Shown here: positions 9,674 to 20,278 of the stretch, in pieces
How the letters are laid out: the number at the start of each line of letters is the position of its first letter
Numbering within the stretch: the stretch's first letter is position 1
NCBI GenBank assembly: GCA_963799415.1
Contig: CAWCXI010000041.1
Location: forward strand, 99,401 to 163,400
Reading direction: 5' to 3'
DNA length: 64,000 nt
From: JAMXLO01 sp963799415
Lineage (GTDB): Bacteria; Pseudomonadota; Alphaproteobacteria; Acetobacterales; Acetobacteraceae
The notes under the pieces: generated by a model
Told to the model about the DNA's origin: nothing
What the model saw: only the letters and a program-made list of their open reading frames with translations
Database searches by the model: none
Program-made: the position numbers and the translations under genes

Positions 9674-11232
9674 CGTCCCGCCTCAGCGAGCAGTTGGGCA
9701 TCCCAACCTCCCCCCAATGCCGCGATGAGCGCGACACTCGCGACCAGGCGGCTCTGCTGCACCGCCAGTTGCGACTGCTGGTTGCCCAGCAGCGTGGTCT
9801 GCTCGGTAACGACGCTTGTATAGGCGACAGTGCCTGTGCGGTATTGATTGAGAGTGACGTCGACGGCACGTTGCGAGGCGTTCACCGCAATTGTCTCGGC
9901 ACGTGCCTGCTGCTCCAGGATGCGCAGAGATGACAATTCGTCCTCCACCTGCTGCAACGCCGTCAGCACGACCTGACGATAGTTGGCGACGCTCTGGTCG
10001 TAGGTCGCACGCGCTGACGCCACTGCGGCCGAACGCGCACCGCCCTCGAATATTGGCTCGCTCGCCGCGGCGCCCAACGACCAGACCCGATTGCCCGTGG
10101 TGAACAGTTGCGACAGCGGACTGCCGATGAAGCCGCCCAATGTCGACAGCGAGATGTCGGGATAGAACGCCGCCACCTGCACGCCGATCAGCGCGTTCTC
10201 CTGCTGCATCTGGCGCTCGGCCGCTGCGATATCGGGGCGACGCTGCAGCAACGTGGACGGCAGGCCGGGCGGCATCACCGGTACATCGGAGGTGAGCAAT
10301 GCAGGCGAGATCGTGAGTTCGGCTGGCGCACGCCCGGTCAGCACCGCAATCGCGTGTTCGAATATAGCTCGCTGCACGCCGACCCCGACAAGCTGCGCGC
10401 GGGCGCCTTCCAGTTGCGCTTGCGCGGTCACCACATCGGCCGAGGAGACGGTGCCGGCGGCGTGCTGGTTCTGCACGATCTGGAGGGATCGTTCAAACGC
10501 CACCACGGTCTGCCGCAGCAGATCGGTCAGCGAGTCCTCGGCACGCAGATCGAAGTAGTCGGTCGCCAGCGTCGCCTGTGCCGACAGCCTGGCATTGGCG
10601 AGATCGGCGGCACTGACCTGCGCGGCAGCTTTCTGGCTTTCGATCTGTCGACGGATGCGGCCCCAGACATCGAGGTCCCAACTGATCGAACCTTCCACGG
10701 TGTACTGCGTGTGCGCGGCGCCTCCGCCACTCAACAACGAGCTGCTGGAGCTGGATTTGCTGCCGCCAAATCCCGAGCCATGCGTCACCGCCCCGTTGAG
10801 TGTAGCGACCGGGAACAGGCTCGCCTGCGCCTCCTGCACCAGCGCCTGTGCATTGCGGTACTCGGCCTCGAACTGCTTGATCGTCTGGTTGGAGACGTCG
10901 ACCTGACGCTCCAGACGATCAAGTTCCGGATCATTATAGACTGCCCACCACGCGCCACGCTCAGCCGCGTCCTGTGGCTGCGCTGTCGTCCAGCCCTGCA
11001 ACTCCTTGTAGGCGACAGGGACGGGCGCGTCAGGGCGATCGTAGTCCGGTCCGACCATGCAGGCGGACACCGAAAGCGCGAACAGCAGCGACAGGGTCGC
11101 ACGCAGACCCTTGTTTTCCCCCTCCCCTTGCGGGAGGAGGGTAGGGGGAGGGGGCGACACCCACGTCGCACGGCGCCCTCCCCCCAGCCCCCTCCCGCGA
11201 GGGGAGGGCGAGCGAATGCGCGAGAAAATCAT
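9670..11232 (-). CDS. Outer-membrane efflux lipoprotein, NodT/OprM family, with a repeat-derived insert in its signal peptide
   Basis: TolC-like outer-membrane channel of the tripartite RND pump encoded upstream. The mature protein starts at the lipobox LFALSVSAC followed by MVGPDYDRPDAPVP, the classic NodT/OprM N-terminus, and contains two outer-membrane efflux repeats ending VALIAALGGGWDA. The frame opens at ATG 11232, overlapping the mdtC stop (ATGA). Between that ATG and the hydrophobic signal core lie about 32 residues (RSPSPRGRGLGG...) encoded by two palindromic repeats inserted in frame, giving an abnormally long n-region of about 45 residues. An in-frame GTG inside the repeat could give a shorter signal. 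Total 520 residues as read from 11232. Confidence 0.9.
   Translation of the reverse strand: MIFSRIRSPSPRGRGLGGGRRATWVSPPPPTLLPQGEGENKGLRATLSLLFALSVSACMVGPDYDRPDAPVPVAYKELQGWTTAQPQDAAERGAWWAVYNDPELDRLERQVDVSNQTIKQFEAEYRNAQALVQEAQASLFPVATLNGAVTHGSGFGGSKSSSSSSLLSGGGAAHTQYTVEGSISWDLDVWGRIRRQIESQKAAAQVSAADLANARLSAQATLATDYFDLRAEDSLTDLLRQTVVAFERSLQIVQNQHAAGTVSSADVVTAQAQLEGARAQLVGVGVQRAIFEHAIAVLTGRAPAELTISPALLTSDVPVMPPGLPSTLLQRRPDIAAAERQMQQENALIGVQVAAFYPDISLSTLGGFIGSPLSQLFTTGNRVWSLGAAASEPIFEGGARSAAVASARATYDQSVANYRQVVLTALQQVEDELSSLRILEQQARAETIAVNASQRAVDVTLNQYRTGTVAYTSVVTEQTTLLGNQQSQLAVQQSRLVASVALIAALGGGWDAQLLAEAGR
11114..11211. repeat. Two palindromic repeat copies inside the efflux lipoprotein's 5' coding region
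   Basis: Copy 2 (about 11117-11155, core TTGCGGGAGGAGGGTAGG) and copy 3 (about 11175-11209, core CCCTCCCGCGAGGGG) are separated by ~20 bases. Both match the copies at 1887, 37654 and 46649. They lie in frame between the start codon and the signal-peptide core of the downstream gene. Confidence 0.75.
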
Positions 11233-14200
11233 TCGGCGGCCTCCGGCGTGCCGGCGATGCCTGGGAACGCCTGTCGCCAGCGGCGTCGCATCGCGAGACG
11301 GAACCGATCGAGATACAGGTACAGCACCGGCGTCGTGTACAGCGTCAGCGCCTGGCTCAACATCAGCCCACCAACGATCGCGATACCCAGCGGCCGCCTG
11401 ATTTCGCCACCGTTGCCGAAGCTGAAGGCCAGCGGCATCGCACCGAACATTGCGGCGCAGGTCGTCATCATGATCGGCCGGAATCGCAGCAGCGAAGCCT
11501 CGAAGATGGCATCGTGCGGCGTCAGGTTGCGCTCGCGCTCGGCCTCCAGTGCAAAGTCGATCATCAGGATGGCGTTCTTCTTCACGATGCCGATCAGCAG
11601 GATCACCCCGATCAGCGCGATGATGCTGAACTCCGTGTTGAACAGCAGCAGCGCGAGCACCGCGCCGACACCGGCCGACGGCAATGTGGACAGGATCGTG
11701 ATCGGGATGAATTGTGCTTTCGTACAGGATGCCAAGCACGATGTAGACGGCGACGAGCGCCGCAAGGATCAGCAGCGGTTCGCTGGCGAGCGAATCCTGG
11801 AAGGTGCGCGCGGTGCCCTGGAAGCTGCCGTGAATGCTCGCCGGCATGCGGATCTGCCGCATGGCCTGCTCGATCGCCTGCGTCGCATCACTCAGCGACT
11901 TACCCGGCGCCAGATTGAACGAAATTGTCGTCGCGACGAACTGCTCCTGATGGTTCACCGCGAGCGGCGTGTTGCCTGGCCCGTAGTGGGTGAACGCGGC
12001 GAGCGGCACCATCGTCTCCTTGCTGGTGCTCACTGCCGCACCCGACGATGCGCTGCCCTTGCCGGTATTGGCCAGCGCGTTGGTCGCCGCGTTGCGCGCC
12101 GAACTGCTGGCGATGCTGGCAGCCGCGGCCGCGGCTGTGCTCGCGTTTGTGTTTGTCGTCGCAGCGACGGTTCCCACCACGGCGTTTGTCGTCTCTGTGC
12201 CGCTGGCATTGCCACCCGAGGTGCTGACGTAGATATCCTTCAGCGTCTCGGGGCTTTGCCAGTATCGCGGCTCCACCTCCATCACCACGTGGTACTGGTT
12301 GAGTGCGCTGTAGATGGTGGAAACCTGCCGCTGGCCGAACGCGTCGTACAGCGTGTTGTCGATCTGCGCCGCGGTCACGCCCAACCGGCTCGCGGTCGAA
12401 CGGTCGATGACCAGATCGGTCTCCAGGCCCTTCTGCTGCTGATCGGAGTTGACGTCACGCAGCACAGGGTTGTTCTGCAGTGCGTCCAGCAGCTTTGGTG
12501 CCCACTCGTACAGCAGCGATGCGCTGTCACCTTGCAGCGTGTACTGATAGGCCGCATTGCTCTGGCGTCCGCCGACGCGAATGTCCTGCATCGGCTGCAG
12601 GAATAGCCGCGCGCCGGGCACCGCCGACAACGAACGGCGCATTCGACCCATCACCGCATCGATGTTGCCGCGCTGCGCGATCGGCTTGAGGGCGATGAAC
12701 ACGCTGCCGGTATTGGACTGGCCGCCGGCGCCACCGCTGCCCTGTCCGGTAAAGCCGACGACGCTCTCCACAGCAGGATCGCTCCGCACGATCGCCACCA
12801 TCTGGTCGAGCTTTTGCTGCATTGCCTGGAACGACGTGCTCTGGTCCGCCTGCATGCTGCCGATCAGCCGACCGGTGTCCTGCAGCGGGAAGAATCCCTT
12901 GGGGATGATGACGAACAGCCACACGTTCAGGCCGACCGTGATCGCCAGAACCAGCATGACCAGCAGGCCGTGTCGCAGCGACCAGCCGAGCGTACGGCCA
13001 TAGAGACTCAGCGCGCGGTCGAACAGCGTGTGTCGCTGCTCGCGCCGCGGTATCGACCGCAGGAACAACGCGCACATCATCGGCGTGGTGGTAAGTGAGA
13101 TCGCCAGCGACACCATGATCGCGAGCGACAAGGTCAGCGCGAACTCGCGGAACAGCCGGCCGACGATGCCGCCCATCAGCAGGATCGGAATGAACACGGC
13201 GATCAGCGACAGGCTGATGGAGATCACCGTGAAGCCGACCTCGCGCGCGCCCAGCAGCGCCGCCTGCACGCGCGGCATGCCGGCTTCCAGGTGCCGCGAG
13301 ATGTTCTCCAGCACGACGATTGCATCGTCCACCACGAAGCCGGTGGCGACGGTCAGCGCCATCAGCGACAGATTGTCCAGGCTGAAGCCCAGCAGGTACA
13401 TCGTCCCGAATGTGCCGATGATCGACACCGGCACCGCGACCGCCGGTATCAGCGTCGCGCGCACATTGCGCAGGAACAGGAACACCACCAGCGTCACCAG
13501 GATCACCGCGATGATCAACGTGACCTCGGTGTCCTGCAATGAGGCACGGATCGTGGTGCTGCGATCGTTGGCAATGCTCACATTGATGTCGCTCGGCATC
13601 GCCGCCTCAAGCTGCGGCAGCGACGCCTTCACCGCATCGACAGCGTCGATGATGTTGGCACCCGGCTGGCGGAACAGGATCACCAGCACCGCCGGCTGAC
13701 CATTCGCCACGCCTTCGTTGCGCAGGTTCTCCACCGAATCCTGTACGTCCGCCATATCCGACAGCCGCACCGGCGCGCCATTGCGATAGGCGATGATCAG
13801 CGGGCGGTAGTCGGCGGCCTTGCTCGCTTGATCGTTGGTGTAGATCTGATAGTGCTGCGGGCCGTTATCGATGGAACCTTTCGGGCTGTTGGCATTGGCC
13901 GAGGCCAAAGCGGCGCGTACGTCCTCGAGTCCGATGCCGTATTTGAACAGCGCCTGCGGGTTGAGTTCCACACGCACCGCCGGCAGCGCCGAACCGCCAA
14001 TGATCACCTGGCCGATGCCGTTGATCTGCGACAGCCGCTGCTCCAGAACATTGCTGGCGGCATCGTACATTTGTCCACGCGTCAGCGTCTTCGACGTAAG
14101 CGCGAGGATCAGGATCGGTGCATCGGCCGGATTGACCTTGCGGTAGGTCGGATTGCTGCGCAGCGAGGTCGGCAGATCGGCACGCGCCGCGTTGATCGCC

Positions 14201-14529
14201 GCCTGCACATCGCGCGCCGCGCCATCGATGTCGCGGTCCAGACCGAATTGCAGGATGATGCGAGCTTGGCCGACTGAACTGGTCGAGGTCATCTCGGTCA
14301 CATCGGCGATCTGCCCGAGATGCCGTTCCAGCGGACTGGCGACGCTGGTCGCCACCGTCTCCGGACTGGCACCCGGCAATTGCGCCGACACGGAGATGGT
14401 CGGGAAATCCACCTGCGGCAGCGGCGCGACCGGCAGCTTGCTGAAGGCGAACAGGCCGGCCAGCGCAATGCCGATGGTCAGAAGCGTGGTCGCCACCGGA
14501 CGGCCGATGAATGGCGCCGAGAGGTTCAT
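11229..14529 (-). CDS. mdtC: RND multidrug efflux permease, MdtC-like (one +1 frameshift)
   Basis: Inner-membrane proton-driven RND transporter. The N-terminus MNLSAPFIGRPVATTLLTIG, the TM4 motif GFVVDDAIVVLENISRH and the late IGIVKKNAILMIDFALEAER are all family landmarks. One extra base in a GGG run at 11704-11706 breaks the frame between ILYESTIHP and ITILSTLPSAG; corrected length is about 1099 residues, some 70 more than E. coli MdtC. The excess is an Ala/Ser/Thr/Asn-rich low-complexity stretch (about 12020-12225) in the second periplasmic half. The start overlaps the mdtB stop, and the gene is coupled to the downstream outer-membrane lipoprotein. Confidence 0.9.
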
Positions 14530-17500
14530 GTCGGTGCCGTCGGCGCGTCGTCACCTGCCAGCCGCTGCTCTGGTCCGCGTCGGGTCATGCGCACGGCGAG
14601 GCGATCGAACAGCAGATAGATCACCGGCGTGGTGAACAGCGTCAGCACCTGGCTGACGATGAGGCCCCCGACGATTGCGACCCCGAGCGGCCGGCGCAGT
14701 TCCGATCCGGTGCCGTGGCCCAGCATCAATGGCAGAGCACCGAGCAGAGCGGCCATGGTGGTCATCAGGATCGGCCGGAAGCGCAGCAGTGCGGCCTGAT
14801 GGATCGCCTCGCGTGGCGGCTTGCCTTCCTCGCGCTCTGCCTCCAGCGCGAAGTCGATCATCATGATCGCGTTCTTCTTGACGATGCCGATCAGCAGAAT
14901 GATTCCGATGATCGAGATCACGTCGATGTCGTCGCCGGCGATCAACAGCGCCACCAGCGCCCCGGCGCCAGCCGAGGGCAGCGTTGAGAGTATCGTTATC
15001 GGGTGGATGAAGCTTTCGTACAGCACGCCGAGCACGATGTACACGGTGGCGATGGCCGCCAGCACCAACAGCAGTTCGTTCGACAGCGAGTTCTCCAGTG
15101 CGGCCGCGGCTCCCTGGAACGCCGTGATGAAGCTGTCCGGCAGGCCGACGTCTTTCTCCGCCTGGCGGATGTCCGCGACCGCGGCGCCGAGTGACGCACC
15201 CGGCGCGGTGTCGAACGAGATGGTCGTGGCGGGGAACTGGCCGAGATGGCTGATCGCCAGCGGTCCGGACTGCTGCTCGACATGCACGATGGCCGACAGG
15301 GGCACCTGGCCATTCGCGGCCACCGACGAAGGCAGGCGAATGGAATTGAGACTGGCAAGCGACTGCTGGAGGTCCGACGTCGCCTCCATGATGACGCGAT
15401 ACTGGTTGGACTGTGTGTAGATCGTGGAGATGATGCGCTGGCCGAACAGGTCGTACAGCGCATTGTCCACGGTCGCCGGTGTAATGCCGAAGCGCGCCGC
15501 CGTTGATCGGTCGATCACCAGGTTCACCGTCAGGCCCTGTTGCGACAGGTCGCTGGCCACGTTGGCCAGATCGGGCGACTGCTCCAATCGCTGCACCAGC
15601 TTCGGCACCCAGGTCTGGAACGCCGTGGCGTTCGGGTTCTCCAGCACGAACTGGTACTGAGTGCGGCTGATCGAGGAATCCACCGTCAGGTCCTGCACCG
15701 GTTGCAGATAGAGCGTGACACCGGCGATGCCTCTGCCGTCTCCTGACTGGATGCGGCGCGCGATCCGCGGTGGCATCCAGCGAGCGTTCGTCCTTTGGCT
15801 TCAGGTTGATCAGGAACCGGCCGGTGTTCAGTGTCAGGTTCTGCCCGTCCACGCCGATGAACGAACTCAGGCTGACCACGTCCGGATCCTTCAGGATCAC
15901 ATCGGCCAGCTCCTGCTGGTGCTGCGCCATCGCAGCGAACGACGAACTCTGCGCGGCGACCGAGATGCCCTGGATCGCGCCGGTGTCCTGCACCGGAAAG
16001 AAGCCCTTCGGCACAATGACGTACAGCCAGATCGTGACGCACAGCGTGGCGAAGGCGATCAGCAGCGTCAGCGGCTGATGATCCAGCACGATGTTGAGGC
16101 ATCGGTCATAGCGCGCGATCACCCAGTTGAATGCGCGCTCGGCCTGCAGGTCGAAGCGCGAGCGCTGCAACTCCGGCCGATGACGTACCAGCCGCGCGCA
16201 CATCATCGGCACCAGCGTCAGCGACACGATGCCGGAGATCACGATGGTGACCGACAGCGTGATGGCGAATTCGTGGAACAGCCGTCCGACGACGTCGCCC
16301 ATGAACAGCAGCGGGATCAGCACCGCGATCAGCGACACGGTCAGCGAAATGATCGTGAAGCCGATCTGCTGGGCAGCCCTTCAGCGCGGCCTCCAGCGGC
16401 TTCTCGCCCATCTCGACGTAGCGTGAGATGTTCTCGATCATCACGATCGCATCGTCCACCACGAAGCCGGTGGAGATGGTCAGCGCCATCAGCGACAGAT
16501 TGTCGAGGCTGAAGCCGCAGCAGGTACATCACCGCCAGCGTTCCGACCAGCGACAGCGGCACCGACAGGCTGGGAATGATCGTCGCCGGCAGGTTGCGCA
16601 GGAACAGGAAGATCACCAGCACCACCAGCGCGACCGCCAGCGCCAGCTCGAACTCCACATCGGCGACCGACGCGCGGATGGTCGTGGTGCGATCGGTCAG
16701 CACCGTCGACGTCGATCGCCGACGGCAGTGTCGCCTGCATATCCGGCAGCAGCTTCTTGATGCTGTCGACCACCTGGATGACGTTGGCGCCCGGCTGACG
16801 CTGCACATTCAGGATCACCGCCGGCGTGCGATTTGCCCACGCAGCGAGCTTGGTGTTCTCGGCGCCCTGCACCACGGTCGCGACATCGGTCAGCCGCACC
16901 GGTGCGCCATTGCGATAGGCGATCACCAGGTTGCTGTAGTCCTCCGCGCTGGTGATCTGGTCGTTGGCGTTGATCGTGCTGGCCTGGCGCGGACCGTCGA
17001 AGCTTGCCCTTCGGCGTGTTGACGTTGGCGTTGCCGAGCGTGGTGCGCAGGTCGTCGATGTTCAGCCCGTAGGCCGCCAGCGCGCGCGGATTGACCTGGA
17101 TGCGCACCGCCGGACGCTGGCCGCCGCTGATGCTGACCAAGGCCGACACCAGGCTGCTGCGAGATCTTCTGCGCCAGCCGCGTGTCGGCCAGATCCTCCA
17201 CCTGCGTCAGCGGCAACGTCTTCGACGTCAGCGACAATCGTCAGTATCGGTGCGTCCGCGGGATTGACTTTGGCGTAGATCGGCGGCGCCGGCAGGTCGG
17301 ACGGCAGCAGATTGCCGGCTGCGTTGATCGCGGCCTGCACTTCCTGCTCGGCGATGTCCAGGCTCAGGTCCAGGCTGAACTGCAGCGTGATCACCGACGC
17401 GCCAGCCGAACTCACCGACGACATCTGGTTCAGGCTCGGCATCTCGCCGAACTGCCGTTCGAGCGGCGCGGTGACCGACGAGGTCATCACCTCCGGACTG

Positions 17501-17661
17501 GCACCGGGATAGAAGGTCTGCACCTGGATGGTCGGGTAATCGACTTCGGGCAGCGCGGAGACCGGCAGGAAGCCGTAGGCGACGATGCCGACCAGCAGGA
17601 TCGCCAGCATCAACAGCCAGGTGCCGACGGGACGCAGGATAAAGAGGCGCGACGGATTCAT
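14526..17661 (-). CDS. mdtB: RND multidrug efflux permease, MdtB-like (about seven +1 frameshifts)
   Basis: The partner permease of MdtC. It starts MNPSRLFILRPVGTWLLMLA and, after removal of one base each near 17237, 17137, 17000, 16707, 16517, 16375 and 15760, reads as a continuous 1042-residue protein, the expected MdtB length. Landmarks recovered across the shifts include QPGVGLVSISGGQRPAVRI, LTDRTTTIRASV, TGFVVDDAIVMIENISRY and IGIVKKNAIMMIDFALEAER. All proton-relay regions are intact. MdtB and MdtC form a heterotrimer in characterised systems. Either these are insertion errors in the assembly or the gene is a recent pseudogene; the preserved sequence favours the former. Confidence 0.87.
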
Positions 17662-17692
17662 GCGGCGATCACGCGGCGGCGCGCTCTGTCAG

Positions 17693-19000
17693 TCACTGCG
17701 CCGACTTGCCGCCGCGTCGGTGCTGCGGCGCAGGCTGTCCCGCCGCTGCCTGCTTCGCAGGTGCCGGTATCGTCACCTTCTGTCCGTCGCGCAGCCGATC
17801 GGTGCCATCGGTCACCACGCGATCGCCAGCGGAAAGGCCTGAGATCACCTCGGAGTAAGCGCCGTCCGTCGGCCCGAGCTTGATCGGGCGCACAGTCACC
17901 GTGCTGTCCTGATTGATGACGTAAACGAATGTCCCAGGCGCACCTTGTTGCACGGCGGCAACCGGCACGCGCACGACGTTGTGCAGCGTATCCACCAGCA
18001 GCCGCGCGTTGACGAACTGGTTGGGGAACAGAGCGAAGTCCTCGTTCGGGAACGTCGCACGCATGTTCACCGTGCCGGTCGTCGTGTTGATCTGGTTGTC
18101 GACGCTGGTCAACGTGCCGTTGGCAAGCAAGGTCGTATTCGAGCGGTCGTAGGCCTGCACCGGCAGTTGTGCGCCGCCGATCAGTTGCTTCATCACCGAC
18201 GGCAGATTGTCCTCGGTCACCGAGAACACGACAGAGATCGGTTGTTCCTGTGTAATCACCACGATGCCATTGGTATCGCTGGTCTGCACGTAATTGCCGG
18301 CATCGACCTGACGCAATCCGACCCGGCCGGCGACCGGTGAGATGATATGGCAATAGGCGATGTTCAGCTTGGCGTTGTCGACCTGCGCCTGGTCGGACTG
18401 CACCGAACCCTGATATTGCCCGACCAGGAACACCTGATCGTCGGCCTGCTGTTTCGCGATGGAGTCCTGGCGCGCCAGCGTCTGATAGCGCTTCAGATCG
18501 GTCTGTGCCTGACCGAGCAGCGCCTGGTCGTGTGCGAGCGTCCCTTGCGCCTGTTCGAGCGCGACCTTGTATGGGCGATCGTCGATCTGTGCCAGGAACT
18601 CGCCTTGCTTCACAGTCTGGCCTTCCTGGAAGGCGACGGCGGTAAGCTGGCCGTTGATCTGCGTTCGCACCGTCACGTTGGCCAGCGGCGTGACGGTGCC
18701 GAGTTCATTCAGGATGATGCGGATGTCGCCGTTGGCGATCGTTTCGGCACCCACCGGTTGCGGCGCGGTCTCGGTGGCGCGACCGGCGCCGGGTCGGCCC
18801 GTGGTCTGGGGCGCGGGATACAGGAACCAGTATGCGCCCCCGAGGGCCACAATCAGCACGAGGAGAAGACCGAGCCACGCGCGCGAGCGCGAGCGCCTCA
18901 CAACGGGCGGCGCAGGTCCACGCGACAGCGGGGCATGCCGGATTTCCGTCTGCGGACTTTCTACACGTTCATCCATAGGCTTTGCGTGAACCTGATGCAT
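17693..19000 (-). CDS. mdtA: RND efflux periplasmic adaptor, MdtA-like membrane fusion protein
   Basis: 435-residue HlyD/AcrA-type adaptor linking the RND permeases to the outer-membrane channel. A cytoplasmic N-terminus is followed by an uncleaved anchor (AWLGLLLVLIVALGGAYWFL, about residues 42-61). Then come the lipoyl half-motif VTVRTQINGQLTAVAFQEGQ, a coiled-coil hairpin (alpha segment around LAHDQALLGQAQTDLKRYQ), the second lipoyl half HIISPVAGRVGLRQVD, and beta-barrel sequence DRPYKVALEQ. The tail is Gln/Arg-rich. Starts at 19000 or an in-frame ATG at 18976 are both possible. It is the first gene of the operon, so regulation probably acts in 19001-19335; no regulator gene is adjacent. 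Confidence 0.92.
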   Translation of the reverse strand: MHQVHAKPMDERVESPQTEIRHAPLSRGPAPPVVRRSRSRAWLGLLLVLIVALGGAYWFLYPAPQTTGRPGAGRATETAPQPVGAETIANGDIRIILNELGTVTPLANVTVRTQINGQLTAVAFQEGQTVKQGEFLAQIDDRPYKVALEQAQGTLAHDQALLGQAQTDLKRYQTLARQDSIAKQQADDQVFLVGQYQGSVQSDQAQVDNAKLNIAYCHIISPVAGRVGLRQVDAGNYVQTSDTNGIVVITQEQPISVVFSVTEDNLPSVMKQLIGGAQLPVQAYDRSNTTLLANGTLTSVDNQINTTTGTVNMRATFPNEDFALFPNQFVNARLLVDTLHNVVRVPVAAVQQGAPGTFVYVINQDSTVTVRPIKLGPTDGAYSEVISGLSAGDRVVTDGTDRLRDGQKVTIPAPAKQAAAGQPAPQHRRGGKSAQ

Positions 19001-19335
19001 TCAGCGGGAGGCACGATTGCTCGGACCAACTCAGCCTCGACAAAGGTTAGGAGTTGGTACGTCCATCCCTCAATAGGCGCGCCCAAAAGTGTCACCGATA
19101 TCATCAATCCGTTACCCAGCCGCAACTCCAGCGCTAATCGCTGCAGCATCAGATGGGTGCGTCGGCCACGATAGCGCGCCGCACTGATTGATGCGGCGGA
19201 TTCATTGCAAAACTACACGATGCCGTAGCACTCCGGAAGGTTCCGTTACAAAAATCCGGTCCCTCGGGTGACGCAGGGCACCTCGCCCTGTATTGTGTCG
19301 GCGGAAACCAATCGAGCCCGACACAAAGAGGGACC
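19001..19335. promoter_or_regulatory. Divergent intergenic region between the efflux operon and the ABC importer, with two inverted repeats
   Basis: 335 bases without a credible gene, lying between divergently transcribed mdtA and the ABC permease, so both promoters should be here. Close to the permease are two hairpins: CAGGGC (19274-19279) with GCCCTG (19285-19290), and TGTGTCGG (19294-19301) with CCGACACA (19318-19325). The second ends 10 bases before ATG 19336 and could be an operator or occlude translation initiation. I cannot assign -35/-10 boxes with confidence. Confidence 0.45.
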
Positions 19336-20278
19336 ATGGGAGGAACCACGACCGCCGTCAGACCAACTGCGATGCGCACAGCGCAGGGCATCTCGTCTGG
19401 CACGACGCGCACGCAGCGTTGGGTGGATCGGCAGTTCGTGCAATTCGCCGTGCTGCCGACCAGTGTGATGATGCTGCTGATCTTCGGCGTCCCGCTGGCG
19501 TTCTCGTTGTATCTCAGCTTCGAGGGCTGGTCGCCGGAGCAGGCGCTGTTCGCCGGCAAGCTTGCTGGCACCGCCAACTATGAGGACCTGCTGACCGATC
19601 CGCAGTTCCTGCAAAGCCTGTGGGTCACCTGCATCTACACCGCGATCACCGTCTCGTCAGAGCTTGCCTTTGGCCTGGGTATCGCGCTGATGTTGAATAT
19701 CGATTTGCCGTGGATCGGCTTATTCCGCACCGCGCTCGTGGTTCCGATGATGATCACGCCCATCGTCGCGGCGCTGTGCTGGAAGCTGCTGCTCGATCCC
19801 GACCACGGCGTCGTCAACTATTGGATCGGCAGCCATATCGTCTGGCTCGGCCGCCCTGACACCGCGCTGATCTCGGTGATGGTGGTGAACCTGTGGCAGA
19901 ACGCACCCTATGTCGCGGTGCTGCTGCTCGCGGGACTGCGTTCGCTGCCGAGTGAACCGGTGGAGGCAGCATCGATCGATGGTGCAAGCCGGTGGCAGGT
20001 GTTCTGGCATGTCACACTGCCGCTCCTGCGGCCATATATACTGGTCGCGCTGTTGCTGCGGACGATCTTCGAGTTCCGCGCGTTCGACAACATCTACGTG
20101 ATGACGAGCGGCGGGCCAGCGAACGCGACGATGACGCTGTCGATGTTCACCTATCTCGCGTCGTTCGTGCGGTTCGACCTGAAGTCTCGGCGCTGCCGCT
20201 TCGTGGTTGATGCTGCTGATGAGCCTGCTGCTCTGTCTGTTCTTCATCGCGGCGATTCACCGCCGGGAGGCGAACTGA
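19336..20278 (+). CDS. ABC sugar-type importer permease 1 (MalF/UgpA-like), one +1 frameshift
   Basis: Inner-membrane permease of a carbohydrate-uptake ABC transporter. Hydrophobic segments start at about residue 34 (FAVLPTSVMMLLIFGVPLAF), and the EAA loop EAASIDGASRWQVFWHVTLP contacts the ATPase. An extra base at about 20185 disrupts the last membrane span. After its removal the end reads GAAASWLMLLMSLLLCLFFI and stops at TGA 20276-20278, giving 313 residues. As written, the frame runs on into the second permease and makes a false 598-residue fusion. The real stop overlaps the next ATG (TGATG), indicating translational coupling. Confidence 0.88.

Noticed and set aside
10108..12606. Long plus-strand frame (832 codons) opposite the efflux genes
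   Set aside because: Shadow of the minus-strand RND genes: Arg/His/Gln-rich, no domains. Similar shadows at 46642-48450, 53644-55209, 61630-63249 and 37745-39157 were rejected for the same reason.
9670..14529. A single 1619-residue frame joining RND permease to the outer-membrane lipoprotein
   Set aside because: The junction has no conserved sequence. A +1 shift near 11705 throws the permease into the lipoprotein frame; the true ends are TGA 11229 and ATG 11232.
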